A DNA stretch of 64,000 bases, taken from NCBI GenBank assembly GCA_022836615.1, contig MU405242.1:241254-305253 (forward strand), written 5' to 3'. The stretch is from Annulohypoxylon bovei var. microspora (taxonomy: Eukaryota > Ascomycota > Sordariomycetes > Xylariales > Hypoxylaceae). The notes under the pieces are model-generated. The model did not search any database and had not been told where the DNA came from. It saw only the letters and a list, made by a program, of their open reading frames with translations. The position numbers and the translations under genes were made by a program. Below are positions 36,901-49,919 of the stretch, piece after piece (position 1 is the first letter of the stretch; every line of letters starts with the position of its first letter).

Positions 36901-39142
36901 CTATGGCCTCGTCGAGATGCGGCGTAAGCACGTTACACACACGTATAGGGTAACCCATAAGCAGGATCGAGAGTAGTAGTCATCGACCAAATTCGAGACG
37001 CATGTCAGACCCAAACCCCATACTAGAAGGAATTAGCATCGACATCATCATCCATGTTCGGCGCCATGGTCTCCGACAATAGTTTTTGCCGTTGCCTTAC
37101 GGTGGCCGAATGAACCGAAGGTGCTACGGCGCCGATGGTCGATGGGGGCCGCGAATGACTATATTTGGGGAGCGAGGCCTTCAATATGCAAGCGGACCGG
37201 GATTCGTAGTGCTTGGATCGCAGCAGGGAGTGGGTCACAGAAGACAGAAGAGTAGCAGTAGCAATAGCATAGACAAGGAGGACACAGTATTTCTGGGGTA
37301 TCATAGAGTGTATCATGATTTATGCATTCATTGATTGATTCGGTTCTCATAGCATGCCTTTGGTATCATCGAGAGTAAGCACAAATCATCCCAGATTGCC
37401 CGCGTGACAAGGTATCGAATATAAGAAAATAATAGAGGGAAATCACATGTTCCCAAAAATGCCCATTTCATCCCCCGAAAAGAACAAATCAATTTCCCTT
37501 CTCAGAAACTTTCCCATGTCCCATGTTAAGCTTAACACTCCGGTGGGCGTGGCAGTTCGATTTCTCCCCCCTTGGCGGCCGTTCAATTCTTCCGCCGACA
37601 TGCACCCAAACCATGGTTAACGCCCTGGGATTCCCAAACAAGGCTCCGGGCGCCCCTCTCTCTCCCCTTAGATGCTTCCTAGCTCGCGGTCGTCTTGTCT
37701 GATTTACCTCGCTTATCCGGCTAGGGGTTATATACCACCATGATCCTGACTAAGGAACAAACGGATAGTAGCAGCAAAGGGAAATCCCGCCCTTGCTGCG
37801 GGCCCGTCCGGCGCTATAGAAAGACGTGTGGAGTCTTTTCTATGCCAGCTATTCCGGGGACATGTTGGAGAGTCAGATAATGGTGGGGGGAAGCGAAAAA
37901 CAAAAATCCCATATCGCCCAAATAAAAAAAAGAAAGCTCGAAGCTACATACGCTGTACCTAGGTGGTACCTAAGGTAGGATAAAAAGAAAAAGAAATAGA
38001 GAAGAAAAAAGAATAATAAAAAAGAAGCAGCCGTAGACCCAAAGCGCCCCAATATGATGATGTTCAAGTTCCTTGCTCTTCGCAGCGCCCAAAATGTCAA
38101 AAATGTCACACAAAAACAAGTACCAGCTACCCGTAATCCTTGCCCAAAAAAGAAGCGCTACTCCATATGAACACCAGTTCGCGTCCCAGGGGTTCGTTCC
38201 AGGTCAACACCAAAAAAGGATGCGTAAGAAAAATAGAAAAAAAAAGACGAGCAGATAAAAAAGAGGCAACCAACGCAAAAGACGCAATGGCTATGCAGCG
38301 ACAGTGGTACAGGAGGGGGTCGTCTTGTGTATCAGGGTACAGGTAAATTTGATGATAGCTCGAAGGTGAGCCGTAACGAACAAAGGTGCGTGGGTTGAGA
38401 GGGCGAGATGAGAGGAGGGAGGGGAAGCGAACGTGTGGTAACGAGGAGTTGCAGTGCAGTTTGCATGCTGCAGCAGCATACGTGATACAACCAACGCAGG
38501 CCCTCTCTATGTAGCAACCCACCCCCCGGCGCAGTTCCATGGGTGACGGAACAAAAAAAAACAACCCTTGGGAGGTACGGTATATTTTCCTGGAGCAAGG
38601 TTTGTCGCACACGCAACGCAACGCACTTACTCGCGCCGTGTCCCGTCGTCAGCCTTGCATGCGGGGCGGGCGAACCCAGGTGAATGCTTGCTGGGCTGGT
38701 AAAACTTTGTAATGACAGTAGAGCGCGTGGCGAGTCGGTATGTGACCGAGTCTTTGGCGCGCGGCACCGGTACAAGGACGGGATACGGGTGCCGGGAGAT
38801 CTTTATTCGTTGCCGGGGTTTTTTTCTTTTTTGTTTTTCCCTTCGTAGGCGGAGTATTTTTTTTCTTCTTTCTCCGCCGGCTTTACACAGCTAAAGGAGT
38901 GGTGTGCCGAAGTATCCATAAGGAGAAAAGATAAAAGTGAGAAAGGGGCTCTCGGGTGATGTCGTCGCCGTAGTGGGGAAACGGATGGAGAAGAAGAGGA
39001 GGAGAGAGATTTAGAGTATTCGTTGTTGCTGTTGTTGTAGTTTCGGGAGAGACGGTAGCCGAAGGAGAACCACACGGACGGCGATCTTGGTGGTGGCTCT
39101 CCAGTGGCTGGCCGCAATTCCGAGAGTTGGGAAAGGGGGTCC
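33992..39142. other. 5.2-kb gene-free stretch
   Basis: The exo70 3' flank is followed by intergenic sequence with hairpins (for example CCGTCTGT/ACAGACGG at 35500-35522), AAGGGAACC repeats near 34961, and CCTAGG palindromes (35198, 36875, 37957). From about 37900 to 39140 the plus strand is strikingly purine-rich in places and pyrimidine-rich in others, with A/G tracts. This may be the 3' region of the small cysteine-rich ORF that follows. Long frames here look like composition artefacts. Confidence 0.55.
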
Positions 39143-39265
39143 TTAATCGGGACACCGTGGGCAGGCGTAGTTGTTGCCGCAGTAGTCGTGGGTGCCGAAG
39201 TCGACTGCCTTGCAGCAGAACGTGCAGCACTGGTCGACGAGAGGTTGATCCTCCTTGACGCACAT
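39143..39265 (-). CDS. Cysteine-rich 40-residue ORF
   Basis: A minus-strand ORF with a textbook fungal start context (CACCATG) encodes 40 residues, 8 of them Cys: positions 2, 13, 14, 17, 18, 29, 35 and 38. The order is an N-terminal Met-Cys, a CCTFCC cluster, then a C-x5-C-x2-C ending. Fungi have many tiny uncharacterised proteins beginning Met-Cys with paired cysteines, often thought to bind zinc, and this resembles them in style only. There is no signal peptide, so secretion is unlikely. The strand is otherwise closed on both sides, and no splice extension is obvious. It may be a real micro-protein or a chance frame in a gene-poor area. Confidence 0.4.
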   Translation of the reverse strand: MCVKEDQPLVDQCCTFCCKAVDFGTHDYCGNNYACPRCPD

Positions 39266-39442
39266 GGTGACGGACAGGAGGCCGAAAGGGGTTTAGATGT
39301 CTTGGTTTTGAAGATGTGTGTCTTAATAAATGAGCCGCGTCACGTTTATGTGGGCGAGGTTCTATTTTATATATGGATGATATGCAGTTATGTCTTGGAC
39401 TAACTATGAGGTATGAGAGTATATAAAAGTATACGAGTATAA

Positions 39443-39486
39443 GTGTGAGTGTGAGTGTGAGTGTGAGTGTGGGTGTGAGTGTGTGT
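39443..39486. repeat. GTGAGT hexanucleotide microsatellite
   Basis: About seven GTGAGT units with one GTGGGT variant, ending in GTGTGT. It lies about 180 bp upstream of the start of the small cysteine-rich ORF. Confidence 0.9.
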
Positions 39487-42400
39487 AAGTAAGAGTTGCG
39501 AAGTAGGAATAGGACTAGGTAATAATAAGATGTCTTAGACTTCTTGAGTTGGTTCGAACAAGTGGATATCTCAAGAGTATGATGGAGCGGGAAAGCAGTC
39601 CTTTTAAGTATTTGGTTAGAGCCCGTGAGACTGTTGATCTCTTTAGGATGGGTGGGCTATTTCAGTTGGGGATGGGGACCAGCTATATATATGTGTCCAT
39701 CATGGACGCCTAGCTAAGGTAGTCAAACAGTTTTTCTTCTCGATGATGGCAGATAATGACAAGGCCATCCACTCAACTGTCAAGGCACAGGGTCCGGGGG
39801 TTAGGGCCAGGGGTAGGGACCTACAAAGAAGGGTAAGGGAAAAAAAAGGAAAGAAAAAAAAACCGAAGCTAAAAAAAATATGTATACAATAATCGATAAA
39901 TTAGATAGTAGATACACACTTTACCATCGTAGGTAGGCTACGAGAAAGAGAGAAAAAGCTGCCCAATCTCGTCACAGGTCGCCCAAGTTCACATATGTGG
40001 GTTTTGCATAACCTCACTAAAAGAGGGGAAGTGGTAGAGAGAGAGAAAAAAGGGGGGGTCAAAAGAAAAAAATAAAATATTAAACATGAATAAAAATTAA
40101 AGAAGGGCTAAGAGGGATTCGAATATGGGTACCTAGATACCGTTGCATCCAGCGGTGTGGCATGATTTAGGGTCACGAGGCACTGGGGATTATTAGGGAA
40201 CGGGATATTTTTGCTGACTGCCCAGATGTAATTTGTGCCGCAAACAAATCCAATCACCGTGTACAAAGTATCGCAGCACGTAAATCTCGACCTCAGTACG
40301 GCATTTGTTACTTTTCTAACCTCGATACATCGCTACCTTGCTACCTTGATGGCTCATCTCTGCGAGGATCGTCCATTGGTCAGCTCGGCATCCTCAATAT
40401 AGAAATGTCATTAACTTATCGGGGTTGTTTGACTATCGTCGAACCGAACAGACCGGATGGTGCCCTCGATGTTCAATGTCATTAACGAACCACAGACGAC
40501 TAACCCGATGCGGCTCTTACAGGCTCTTACACGTCTATTCTGATAATACCCTATGAGGTAGTTGCTAGTTGCTGTACCTACTGTACCTAAGGTGAAAGAC
40601 TTGCAGAGTGCAGAGCTAATTCACGGACTGACATGTCAATTACATGATCCCCTATTGTAGCCTTATTTCCTGCAAGGTACCTTATCAATATGCCCGTCCA
40701 ACGCAGGTTCGGCGAGGGGATTGGGCAGAGGGGAAATGAGGGTAACCAGAACCGACAGAGGCGAACGCCGACGAGACTTCCATGTATGCAAGAGAAAAGA
40801 ATAGAAGCGAGGCTACGGAAAGGAAACCGGCGAAATGAAGAAAAAGTGAGTGATCAAGAAGAATGTGCATGACGCTTTCACGCTTTCAAAATATCGAATA
40901 CCGATACGAGCAAAAAAAGCTCGCAGCAGGTAGGGTCTAGCTCGAAGCCTAGCCCAGCTCTACGGGACCGGTCGATAACGCTACGGGGCGTGGACTTGGC
41001 TTTCGACATTCACAGTCTATTCTTAGCTTCGATATCGTCGGTACCTTATAGCCTGTATGTATGATACGACAGATACGAATCCCCGAAGTTAATCCATGAG
41101 ACATCGAGGGTATGATCGGACTAAAGAGACCAGTTATCAGCATACCTTATTATGACAGATGTGTAGACAGTTTCCAAATGTAGAGGTGTGTGCTACACTG
41201 AAGGGATGACTGCATGCATAGGGTTATTGCTCTTGGCGTTAGTTGCTTATTAGAGAGCCAGACCCTTCGTCACGGTTAACGGAGTATGTAGTAGTAGTAT
41301 ACAGGTCATAAGTGAGATAAGCCCTTCATGTAAAAATGTGTGTTTTTATTTTTATTTCGTTTCTTGTCTCGCGCCTCTTTACACATGCTCCCATCCAATG
41401 CCTCCGTGCTTCCCATGGTGCTCCCCATGCTCCCCTCGAAGTGCTAGATTTTTGAAAATTGAAATTGACATGACAAACCTGCAAGGTCTCGCAGCAGATC
41501 CTAGCTAGCTGAGTTCCTATTCGGTATACTACCTGTACCTGTGGGTTCAGCATCAGCGCACGGCCAATTGAAGGATCTATAGACGACCACAAGGCAACCC
41601 GAGAAGCTGCACTTGGCAATTGATTAGTTAAGTGATTTGCTGTTTGCATACAAGTTGGCAGTAAGCGGCCATTGGGAGGAGCCAGCTGTTCCTGAGTCAC
41701 AATCAACAGACCACAGCTCAATCCCGTCATCGTGGAGCCTCGACTCGACTCGATTGCCCCTCGGTGCCCCTCGTCCCCTCGCCTTGTCGTACCAGAAATA
41801 GGTCACCGATTTCCTAGTTAGCTGACATCACCTCTTTAGGCCCCCTAGACCCTTAATAGACGTCATATCGTCTCGGCATATGTTGATAGTATAGTATCAT
41901 TCTAGCACTCTAGCACCGAGTTCCATGACCCTTAGACCCTTAGACCCTTCTCTCTCCAACATCAACGACTATCGATGCGGGCCGACGCGTCCGAACTTCG
42001 GTATGGTACCTCACGCTTATCTTATCCCGTGCGCTGCGCTTCGTAAGGATTTCGCAATCTCACTAGGTTGAAGATGCGAGGTGAGCAGAGCACGTGGGTA
42101 GCGAAACCGAGTTTGGGGTCATTGGTGCCGCTCTGCTGCAGATGATGGTAAGCCCTACCTAGGAGGGTCTACGTCAATCGCACCTCTGTCCCCCGGGCTG
42201 TTTTTGGTGGTGGCTTGGCTTCGGTTCCATCGGCATTCGCACGCACCATCGTTTGTTACCTTGGGGTTCTTGGACAGTTACCGTTACCCAGCAGGCGCCT
42301 CCTACCTACCTAGTCGTTGTGCGACGGGCTGCCATTTGATAGCGGGCGTCGTTTCAGGGTTGCATACGATAGGCGACGTTGCCGATCAAGCTTGACTTTT

Positions 42401-45400
42401 CGTCCTGAGGATCGACGTGAAAGTGGGTTCAGAGTTTTGATCTCTCCGGCCTTTTCGTGCGAAGGGAGCGACGGGGTTAACAATACCCACCTCGATGAGG
42501 CCAGGGGATCGCGATTATGCTATGTAGCTACTAGTCTCGTTGCCAAAAGTCAACGTTGTATTCCTTCGTGCCGTCCCATCTGCTTTGCTACGCCAGCGTT
42601 CATAAACCCACTTTGCTCAGGGCATTGGAGGATACATAGTAAGCGGGGATGGACATCTACATACATACACCGTCGGATGCGACTCACTATAGCCACAAGA
42701 CGGCGCTCCAAATCTGATGGGAGGTGCCCTAGCTAATCATCCAGACACGTTCGTTTGCAAAGGAGCGACGGTGATCATATGTACACACAAACTACCGCAT
42801 GAAGTATGTAATGGTGCTCAAATCCCATCTCAGCGGCATCCAATCAACTCCTTGTCTTGTCGGAATGGGCAAAACGGGTTATTCACCCCCCCTCCGCATC
42901 TAGAAAGTCGCGATAGCCCCCCGAATAGGTAATTCGTTCATACATAATAGGCTAGCCTGTACTCTAATCGGGAGGGGGGCTGCCTCGAAGCAGCAGTAAA
43001 TGATCCGTCTAAGAGTACATATGTAGAGAGTAAAAAAAGCAGTGGGTGTAAGCACTTGACAAGCACGGAAGCTATCACATCTCCAACTCTCGCCTTGCTG
43101 CATATGCAGAGGTCCAGCCCAGCCCTCGCCGCCGCGAGTACCTACTGATCCTAACTTAGCCATGTATGTAAGTATGTATGATGAGAGGAGTGCAGCCGAA
43201 GACCCGAGTCCACTTTCTCCGGCTAGAACATCTACTGCCGTGGCGCTATGATGGGCGTCGACACGGTTAGCGCTTTGGCAATGGAGCAACCTCCAATCAG
43301 CGAGCTCTAACCGGTTCGACGAAATCAGGAGACTCAACAGTAACGGCGTCATCCCCTGGGCGGTGAACGAGAATAACGACGAGAAAGACAAGATTTCGTG
43401 CGAAGGGATGCCGAGAAGCCTGGATCGCAAGCATGAGGGGGTGCGCTGATCATGATTCCCTATTCAGATTCGCTGTCGATGGCGCCTTTGAGGTGATTCT
43501 GGTTACATGTGATTGGATTCTGCAGCGGACCTGGGTCCGCGAGGAAGTGCATTTCCTATGTGAGTATAAATTACGAGCGTGAAGACTACCTACCCAGGAT
43601 CTAGGTACACAAGAACGTAATCATGTCTGAAATATGTATCTAAGATATAGTAAACAGGGCGTCCTGGGCGTCGTGCTCCCCGGACCTCTCCTCATTACAC
43701 TACATGTTGCCTTGTACACCCTAGGTGGATATTCTCTTGTATACTCCCTACCAACCTAGGTAGGTAGATACATATACCTACCTAAGTATATGAGTATACA
43801 TTCTATGGCACTATGCACCCGATATATTGGATGTACTAACTCTATGTCATCCCTATCATGTACCACGGAAGGATGCATAACCTAAAACCCCAGCCAGAAT
43901 CTGGGAAAGCACCGCCCGGGGCGCCCCGCGCCTCAGGCTCAGCCCGCCGGAATGGGTCAGCTGTGTGTCTGCGTCGGGGAAGGAACAATGATACAATTCC
44001 TTGGGAAACTGGGATCGGATACCAGCAGTATGGATACATTGGATACATATACATATACGGATACTAGGATAATACCTATTAGGGCATAAAACCTTATAGT
44101 CCTCCATACGTAGGTATTACATATTATAGTATACTAGGTACTATATTATATATTACCAAGGTATAATTGACTATGTCAGTTATATTCTACTCACATTATA
44201 CATTCACCGACAGTCCTCCGGCTCCTACTGCATCCTTTCTCGAAAAATAACGCCATCGACGACCCCTATTGCAGATTTCGATATCGTTTATCTGCCTCTC
44301 CACGTTTTTGCCAACGTCACACTTACATGCACATGCACGATGCGCATAGGGATGCAGGTAATTGCACGTCGATCAACCTACATTAGGCGATGATGCTGCT
44401 GCTGTTCCTCGAACGATAACCTTCCGTGGCTATTATTACCATCTCATTCTTCACCAATCCTGCCCGGGTCGCGCCACTGGCATGATACGTTATGTAATAA
44501 TGTTAATCTCCTTGCTTGCCGCCATTGGCGTATGAAACGTCCGGAAGAAGTGAAGACTTACAGCCCTAAGCTCGCGGGATCGTGGGATGAAGTTGACACC
44601 CCTGAGATATTTGGTCAGCGCAGAGTACGCGTCCGCCCATTGCTATAGGTCCGGCTGTGCGGCTGTGCACGTCGTGAGGCATCGTGCTTCATCGGCCCAA
44701 CCAGCGTGCTCCCGGATCTACGCAGAATCATACGCACCGGCCTTCTACGTGCTTCAGCCAAAAATATGAGAGCCTACCTGCCTAGGTAGGCAAGTGATTT
44801 TCGACTGCTAGCGAGATTGCCGAGGCAAGCTGCAGGATTGACAATTCGACCATCGTGTCCAATGGCAAAAATTTCTCTTCTGTCATCTATCTACAGGAGA
44901 AGGGCAATTAATATCAATCGCATGAGGCTCGGCCCCGACCAATCTCTACACTTAATTTAATCCTGATAGATCCTACTAGCTACCTACCTAGGTATTCATT
45001 CCGATCGCAGCTAGACGCCATAAGCGTCAAGTATGAATTATCACCAACTTTGGGCTCTAACCCGGACCCTTAACATAACAATACACGCCCAAATACTACA
45101 CAGATAGGTTAATTGCCCCCGTACCGACACAGGCGCTCGCCATCTGATATCTTGCGAATATGTCCAATATAAAAGACTTGAAGAGCCTCTTTATCCTAGG
45201 GGTTGACTCTAGTTCTCGAACGTAGTCATAAGCAAAGGGTGGCATCCACAAGGCCTGAAGCAGGTCCTCTCCGGAAAGACCGGGTATGCCACTAATGATC
45301 TTGTATCTGTCTTACGAATAGCCTTAAAGGAACTCGCCTACGTTTGTCCTACATATTCTAAACCATTGGTCCTCGTCGAAAGGCGGCTTGAGTATGGGCT

Positions 45401-45463
45401 AGGATATTAGGATATTAGAGAACGACTGGAGTGTAACTGCATCCTTTCTCCTAACCTAAATCA

Positions 45464-46010
45464 GGTATTCTAGAATCCTCGGCCTCATCTCCTTCTCCCC
45501 TACCTATAGCACCTATTAACTCATCCCACGACGCCAAGGAGGTATTCGGCGCTAACAATTTCCCCTCTATGGGCATCTACAGTGCCGTGACATCATCATC
45601 GAAAGACCGCTATCATGGTGGAATTATCGAATTTGTTCAAATTGGCGAAAAAACGTGCCCTAGCTCCACAATGGTTTATCGCGGGTATAACCGTCTGTAC
45701 TTACAGGCCAGGGGTCTTTTAAAGGAGATGCAGAAATGCAGAAGAAATGCAGAAGAATCTTCAAGGCCCTTGCTACTTTAACAACTTGTCCAATCCCGAT
45801 TGACTAGGTACGGCCCTTCTGCTCTTAGATCCTAGTTCACGATGGCCAGCGCTTCAGGAAGTACGTTTCGACGGCCATCCGGACTTTGTCTAAAGAGGCA
45901 GGCTGGATTGAGAAGGACATCACGCAATGCACGTTCTAGTTTGTTTTTCGAAACATCACTATGGCAAAGTCTTGCATCATCTGGATGGAAACATAAGGCT
46001 AAAATATGTC
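45464..46010 (+). pseudogene. Decayed coding island, unidentified
   Basis: One frame is open for about 105 codons to a stop at 45779-45781 with coding-like composition (Ser/Pro-rich, then a stretch around GGIIEFVQIGEKTCPSS). A second stretch in a different frame (about 45838-45950) reads HDGQRFRKYVSTAIRTLSKE before meeting stops. The frames do not join by obvious splice sites. This pattern fits an inactivated gene, but I recognise no family. It could be chance. Confidence 0.25.
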
Positions 46011-46423
46011 ATGGATAGGTATAGCCTCGGAAATGCTGACTGCGTGTCCATCTCTGATAGGCACAGCCGTTGATTGTGGCACTAATAAGCCGTCATGAGA
46101 ACTAAGCAAACATCGAAGTTCGACGCCTTGCGCATTCGAAGTTGAAGCTGGGGACGATCCTCCTCTAATCCCGATTTCCTCCGCCTGTGAATGGATAGAG
46201 GCCGTTCGACTTCCAGGAAACCCCGCCTGACCTACCTTTCAGCGATTTGGCCTCGCAGCTAATGCGGCGTCTAAAGAAGTCCTGAAATAGCACTGGCTGG
46301 CCTTACCGTAGCCGTCTTATTCTGGTAGGCTCTGCAGACACGCCAAGTCACAGATTTACATTCTTTCTGCGTATCAGATCGTCCGCGTCTGCCTTCCTAA
46401 ATTGTCCCCGCTCATCTAGAATC

Positions 46424-46890
46424 TCACGAGATGGACGTCTCAAGCACCCTTAGCGACCGAATCATACGAGTATCTACAAAAAAAGAGACAGAAAAAAAAG
46501 GGGAGATAAAATAAAAGTCAGTATCATTAGCTCGATGAAAACCTCCGGCCATTTGGATATCAGCCATAATTTCCGCATATTCCAGAACGAAGCCCCTCGA
46601 CCAATCGTCAACGACTTGTTTCTGTTCCACGACGTCAAGGGACCGATTCATTAGACTGGTCGGTGACTTGAGGGTGTCATGCAGGAAGTAAGGGCACGAA
46701 GGTCACTCTGCATTGGGGTATCAACCCAGTATATATCCCTCATGGTGGTGCGTGCATCGTGATGCTTGGCTAAGACCGAGTTGATGGATGCCGCCCTTTG
46801 ACCCTTCTCGAAGTCAAAGTCGTCTTGCCATTTCGCGGTTCTCTTTGCATACGGAAGGTCAAATCCGCTTTTCCGGACGTTCCATTGCAT
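46424..46890 (-). pseudogene. Decayed or frameshifted coding island, unidentified
   Basis: A minus-strand frame beginning MQWNVRKSGFDLPYAKR runs 79 codons and stops at 46651. An overlapping frame shifted by one continues with coding-like sequence (VVEQKQVVDDWSRGFVLEYA). The simplest reading is one frame broken by a small indel, and no intron of normal size bridges them. The family is not recognised and confidence is low. Confidence 0.22.
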
Positions 46891-47376
46891 ATGAACCCTG
46901 TCAGACTCAGATTCGACGTTAAGTCTTAGTAATGTTACGCAAGCAGTCTACGGTTCGCGGACCTCGAATGAGCTCGAGCCAGTCAGAGAGCCATTTCAGC
47001 GCACGCGACTGAGCACCATATACGATTGCCGAATATCGGCACGCAAATTTGCGCGGCACAGAATCAAACATCTATTCAGATTACCAACTGCTGTATTCAG
47101 CTCCAACGCGGCTCCGTACTCGGAGCACTTTTGCTTTGCCTCGCGAGGCTGAAGCAAATCCGGTGAAGCCCGAAATGCATCGACAATTCCCGATCTGTGC
47201 CTGTGGCATTTCACGGCCCACCCTTACTTCAGTCGGGCAACATTATGTGCGCGCGTCGGACCTATTCTTTGCATACCTAGGTAGGCTTCATGGCCCAACA
47301 ATATCGTGACGCGGATATTTTTCTTCCTAAACCATCCCTGCTCCCGTAATCTAATGGGTAGCCGACATCCAGACCG

Positions 47377-48859
47377 CTATTTCTCGGTCTCGAATACCGA
47401 GTAAAGGCTTCCAACATGCGGGAGCAATTCGACCACGTACTCGTCCTTGTCCTGGAGATAAGCTGGAGGTTTCTTCCCGAAGCCTACACCGGCGGGCGTC
47501 CCAGTGATGATGACGGTACCTGGTGGGAGCGTGGTTCCCTCGGATAGGAAGCTTACAACCTTTGCGCAGTTGAAGATCATGTCGCTGTGCAATCAAATTA
47601 GCCAATGCACCCCCTTTCTCCATGCAAGAACTTTTGCATCGCAACGCCCAGCGTCCTTTTTAATTTTCCTTTTCATTTCCTCCCCGCATTGTTTCATAGT
47701 GACTCACCTCAAAGCGGAGCTCTGCATTACATCCCCGTTCCTCGAGCCGCGAATGGTGAAGGCGCTAGGATCGGGCATGACCGCCGCGGACACGAGTACG
47801 GGGCCAAGGGGGCAGGACCCATCGAACCCCTTCGAGTAGCAAGCCTGACTCTGGGCAATCTGCGAGGCGCGGCTGGACACGTCGTTGGCGGCTGTGTAGC
47901 CCAGGACGTAGTCTAGAGCCTCCGCCTCGCTCACGTTCTTGCATGTCTTCCCGATCACGATGGCCAGCTCGGCCTCGTAGTCCGCGCAGTCATCCTTCAG
48001 GGTGTGCTTCGGGATGAGGGTGGGCACCGGCCAGGGGTCCGCTAGCGCCGTCGCTGGCTTCCTAGGAGACGCAATGCATGTCAGACATTGCCTTAGTTGC
48101 CGTCTAGGCGCATGGTGCGTTAGTGTTTTTCAATGCCGAATCTTACATGAACATCATGGGTATGTCAGGAACTTTGACTATACGTTTCGGGTTAGTGGTT
48201 GTTTGGTTAGGTACCAGTGGGCTAAGTAAGGGGAAAGGCAGGTAGGTAGGTTACGATGCTTCGATGCTTCGGAACCGAGGGCTGTCTATCGACACGGGCG
48301 TGTCCCTCTAGACTCAAGGACCGCGAAACGGAGATAAGAAGGCAATATCTACTCACCATTCGCCTCTTTAGCATGGTTTGCATACTTATATATCCTCATT
48401 AGTCGCTATTTCCGGTTTTCCAGAGCGGTCCGGCTCTACGACAGACAAGCGACAACGAGAGACTCACGTTCAGCCCGATACATCGGATGGTTCCAACCTC
48501 CTCGGCCGACAACGGCGACAAGATACGGCCGATGGTTTCGATCTGGTCCGTCGGCGACCCGGGGTTCAGGACAGAGGTCCCGCTGAAGGTCCGGACCTCC
48601 ACGGCCTTGCCCTCGTAGACGGCCTTGCCGACGTCGACGAGCCGATCGACGGGTTGCCCGATCAACGGCCGGGCAACCTGCCGGCGTGGGATAAAGCGGA
48701 CGAGCCCTGCGCGATGTTACCAAAACCTGTGGTTAACTTCCGGTTTGCTTTTCCTCTTGCTTGGAGCCGACTAGGCTTGGGCTGCTAACTACCTAGTATG
48801 TACGTACGCACTGCACATCGGGGAGCGAGAGGGGAGGGTGACTTACTCTCAAATGCCAT
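47377..48859 (-). CDS. Fumarylacetoacetate hydrolase (FAH) family protein, FAHD1/acylpyruvase-like
   Basis: Six exons (48859-48847, 48706-48468, 48384-48357, 48177-48147, 48061-47708, 47584-47377) give 290 residues, the normal size for short FAH-family enzymes. Frame and splice signals agree at all five junctions. Family marks: RCIGLNYANHAKEAN with the conserved His (about 88), DYEAELAIVIGK with the metal-binding Glu pair (about 133 and 135), GYTAANDVSSR with the third ligand Asp (about 164), KGFDGSCPLGP, and the C-terminal ITGTPAGVGFG. These enzymes use Mg2+ or Mn2+ to cleave carbon-carbon bonds in acylpyruvates, oxaloacetate or related diketo acids; the exact substrate cannot be read from sequence. 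Two exons are only 28 and 31 nt long. No signal peptide is seen, so a cytosolic place is likely. Confidence 0.93.
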
Positions 48860-49822
48860 TGCAATGATTTCCGCGTTCGGTAGGTATTGCCTTCGGTATC
48901 TAGGTAGGCAGGTTTCTAACCTAAGGTCTTGTATCTCTTTCCTGTAACGGGGAAGTAGCTGGTCTAGTAGCTGGTCTGGTCTCTTTCCTCCTGCGTTATT
49001 ATCCTTATCCGGGTCGAAACGGAATGAAGGCTATCAAATCTTCTGAGGATAGGAAGGGTCAATCTTCAGATCGGGATCTCCTTCTGTTTTTCTCTTTCTC
49101 GGTCCCACGTACTTGCTTCTTCTGAATTGGCCCCGACTCGGAGGTTACGAATCTGGTCGCAGTCGCGCCCCGGCATGGTCGGAATTACCCCACGGTATCC
49201 GCATTTGTGATTTTCGGCGCCCCCTCCCCCTCACTCTCACCCTCGCACGCCCCCGTTTAAGCTGTACGACCCTGGGGACCGAACTCGATCCTTCCGAATG
49301 TATTAAAGATCACAGATCACTAGATAAGGTTATCACCTCCCTACCGGCCAGCCCTCGTTCGCGTGCCCTGTCTGTTGGTGTGTACATCCGCTGCTATGCA
49401 CGTAAGACGTAGGTGGATGGGCGGATTACCCCGTTACCCCGCTTAGTGAAACTGCTTCTACTGTTATATAACGCAGGAGTATGGAAGTGCTGTCACGGAC
49501 ATTAGGAATGGTAGTTAGTTTACCCTTGAATGGTATAGGTCTGTAATACCTACCTGTCTAGGAATTTAGAAGATTTAAATGTTTAGGTACTAGGGCGCTC
49601 TATCGTCAGTGTAGCTGTGTAGGTAGGTATTTTTATAAATTATGTAAAGCAGGTGATATTATACGTAGGAGACAGCTCCGGCCCCGCCGGCCTGTAATCG
49701 CCAAAGCTCACTGGCATTTCCTTCCTTCCTTCGGCACTTGAAGAATAACTGCGCCAAGCTAAGTAGAGTGTCTAAGTAATACACATGTGATCGTGAATCC
49801 AAAACCCATTCGGCGGCTCCCA

Positions 49823-49850
49823 GTTACCTACCTAGGTACCTACCTAGGTA
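49823..49850. repeat. Tandem pair of TACCTAGGTA palindromes
   Basis: Two copies of the palindromic unit ACCTACCTAGGTA lie back to back. This is the densest example of a CCTAGG-centred motif repeated across intergenic parts of the window. Confidence 0.7.
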
Positions 49851-49896
49851 TGGGCTTCGAGCGAAGTAGAAATGGCGCCTCTGGTTAAACCTTTCC

Positions 49897-49919
49897 AAAA
49901 AAAAAAAAAAAAAAAAAAA
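49897..49919. repeat. 23-nt poly(A) run
   Basis: A homopolymer A run on the plus strand followed by T. It could be a retroposed poly(A) remnant or simple slippage; no target-site duplication is evident. Confidence 0.8.

Larger units (their letters stand above)
39266..47376. other. 8.1-kb gene-poor stretch
   Basis: Contains a GTGAGT hexamer array (39443-39486), purine tracts near 39838-39870 and 40050, AT-rich sequence near 44100-44170 and CCTAGG palindromes (43753, 44775, 44990, 47275). Two islands read like decayed coding sequence: 45464-46010 on the plus strand and 46424-46890 on the minus strand. No intact gene is supported. Confidence 0.55.

Noticed and set aside
37023..37316. 97-codon minus-strand frame with a hydrophobic start
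   Set aside because: No family resemblance and opposing frames of equal length; insufficient support.
38127..38621. 164-codon minus-strand frame
   Set aside because: Produced by long purine/pyrimidine-biased tracts; three overlapping frames on both strands look alike.
42900..43430. 176-codon minus-strand frame
   Set aside because: Opens without an ATG at its 5' end, no domain or motif, and no neighbouring splice structure.
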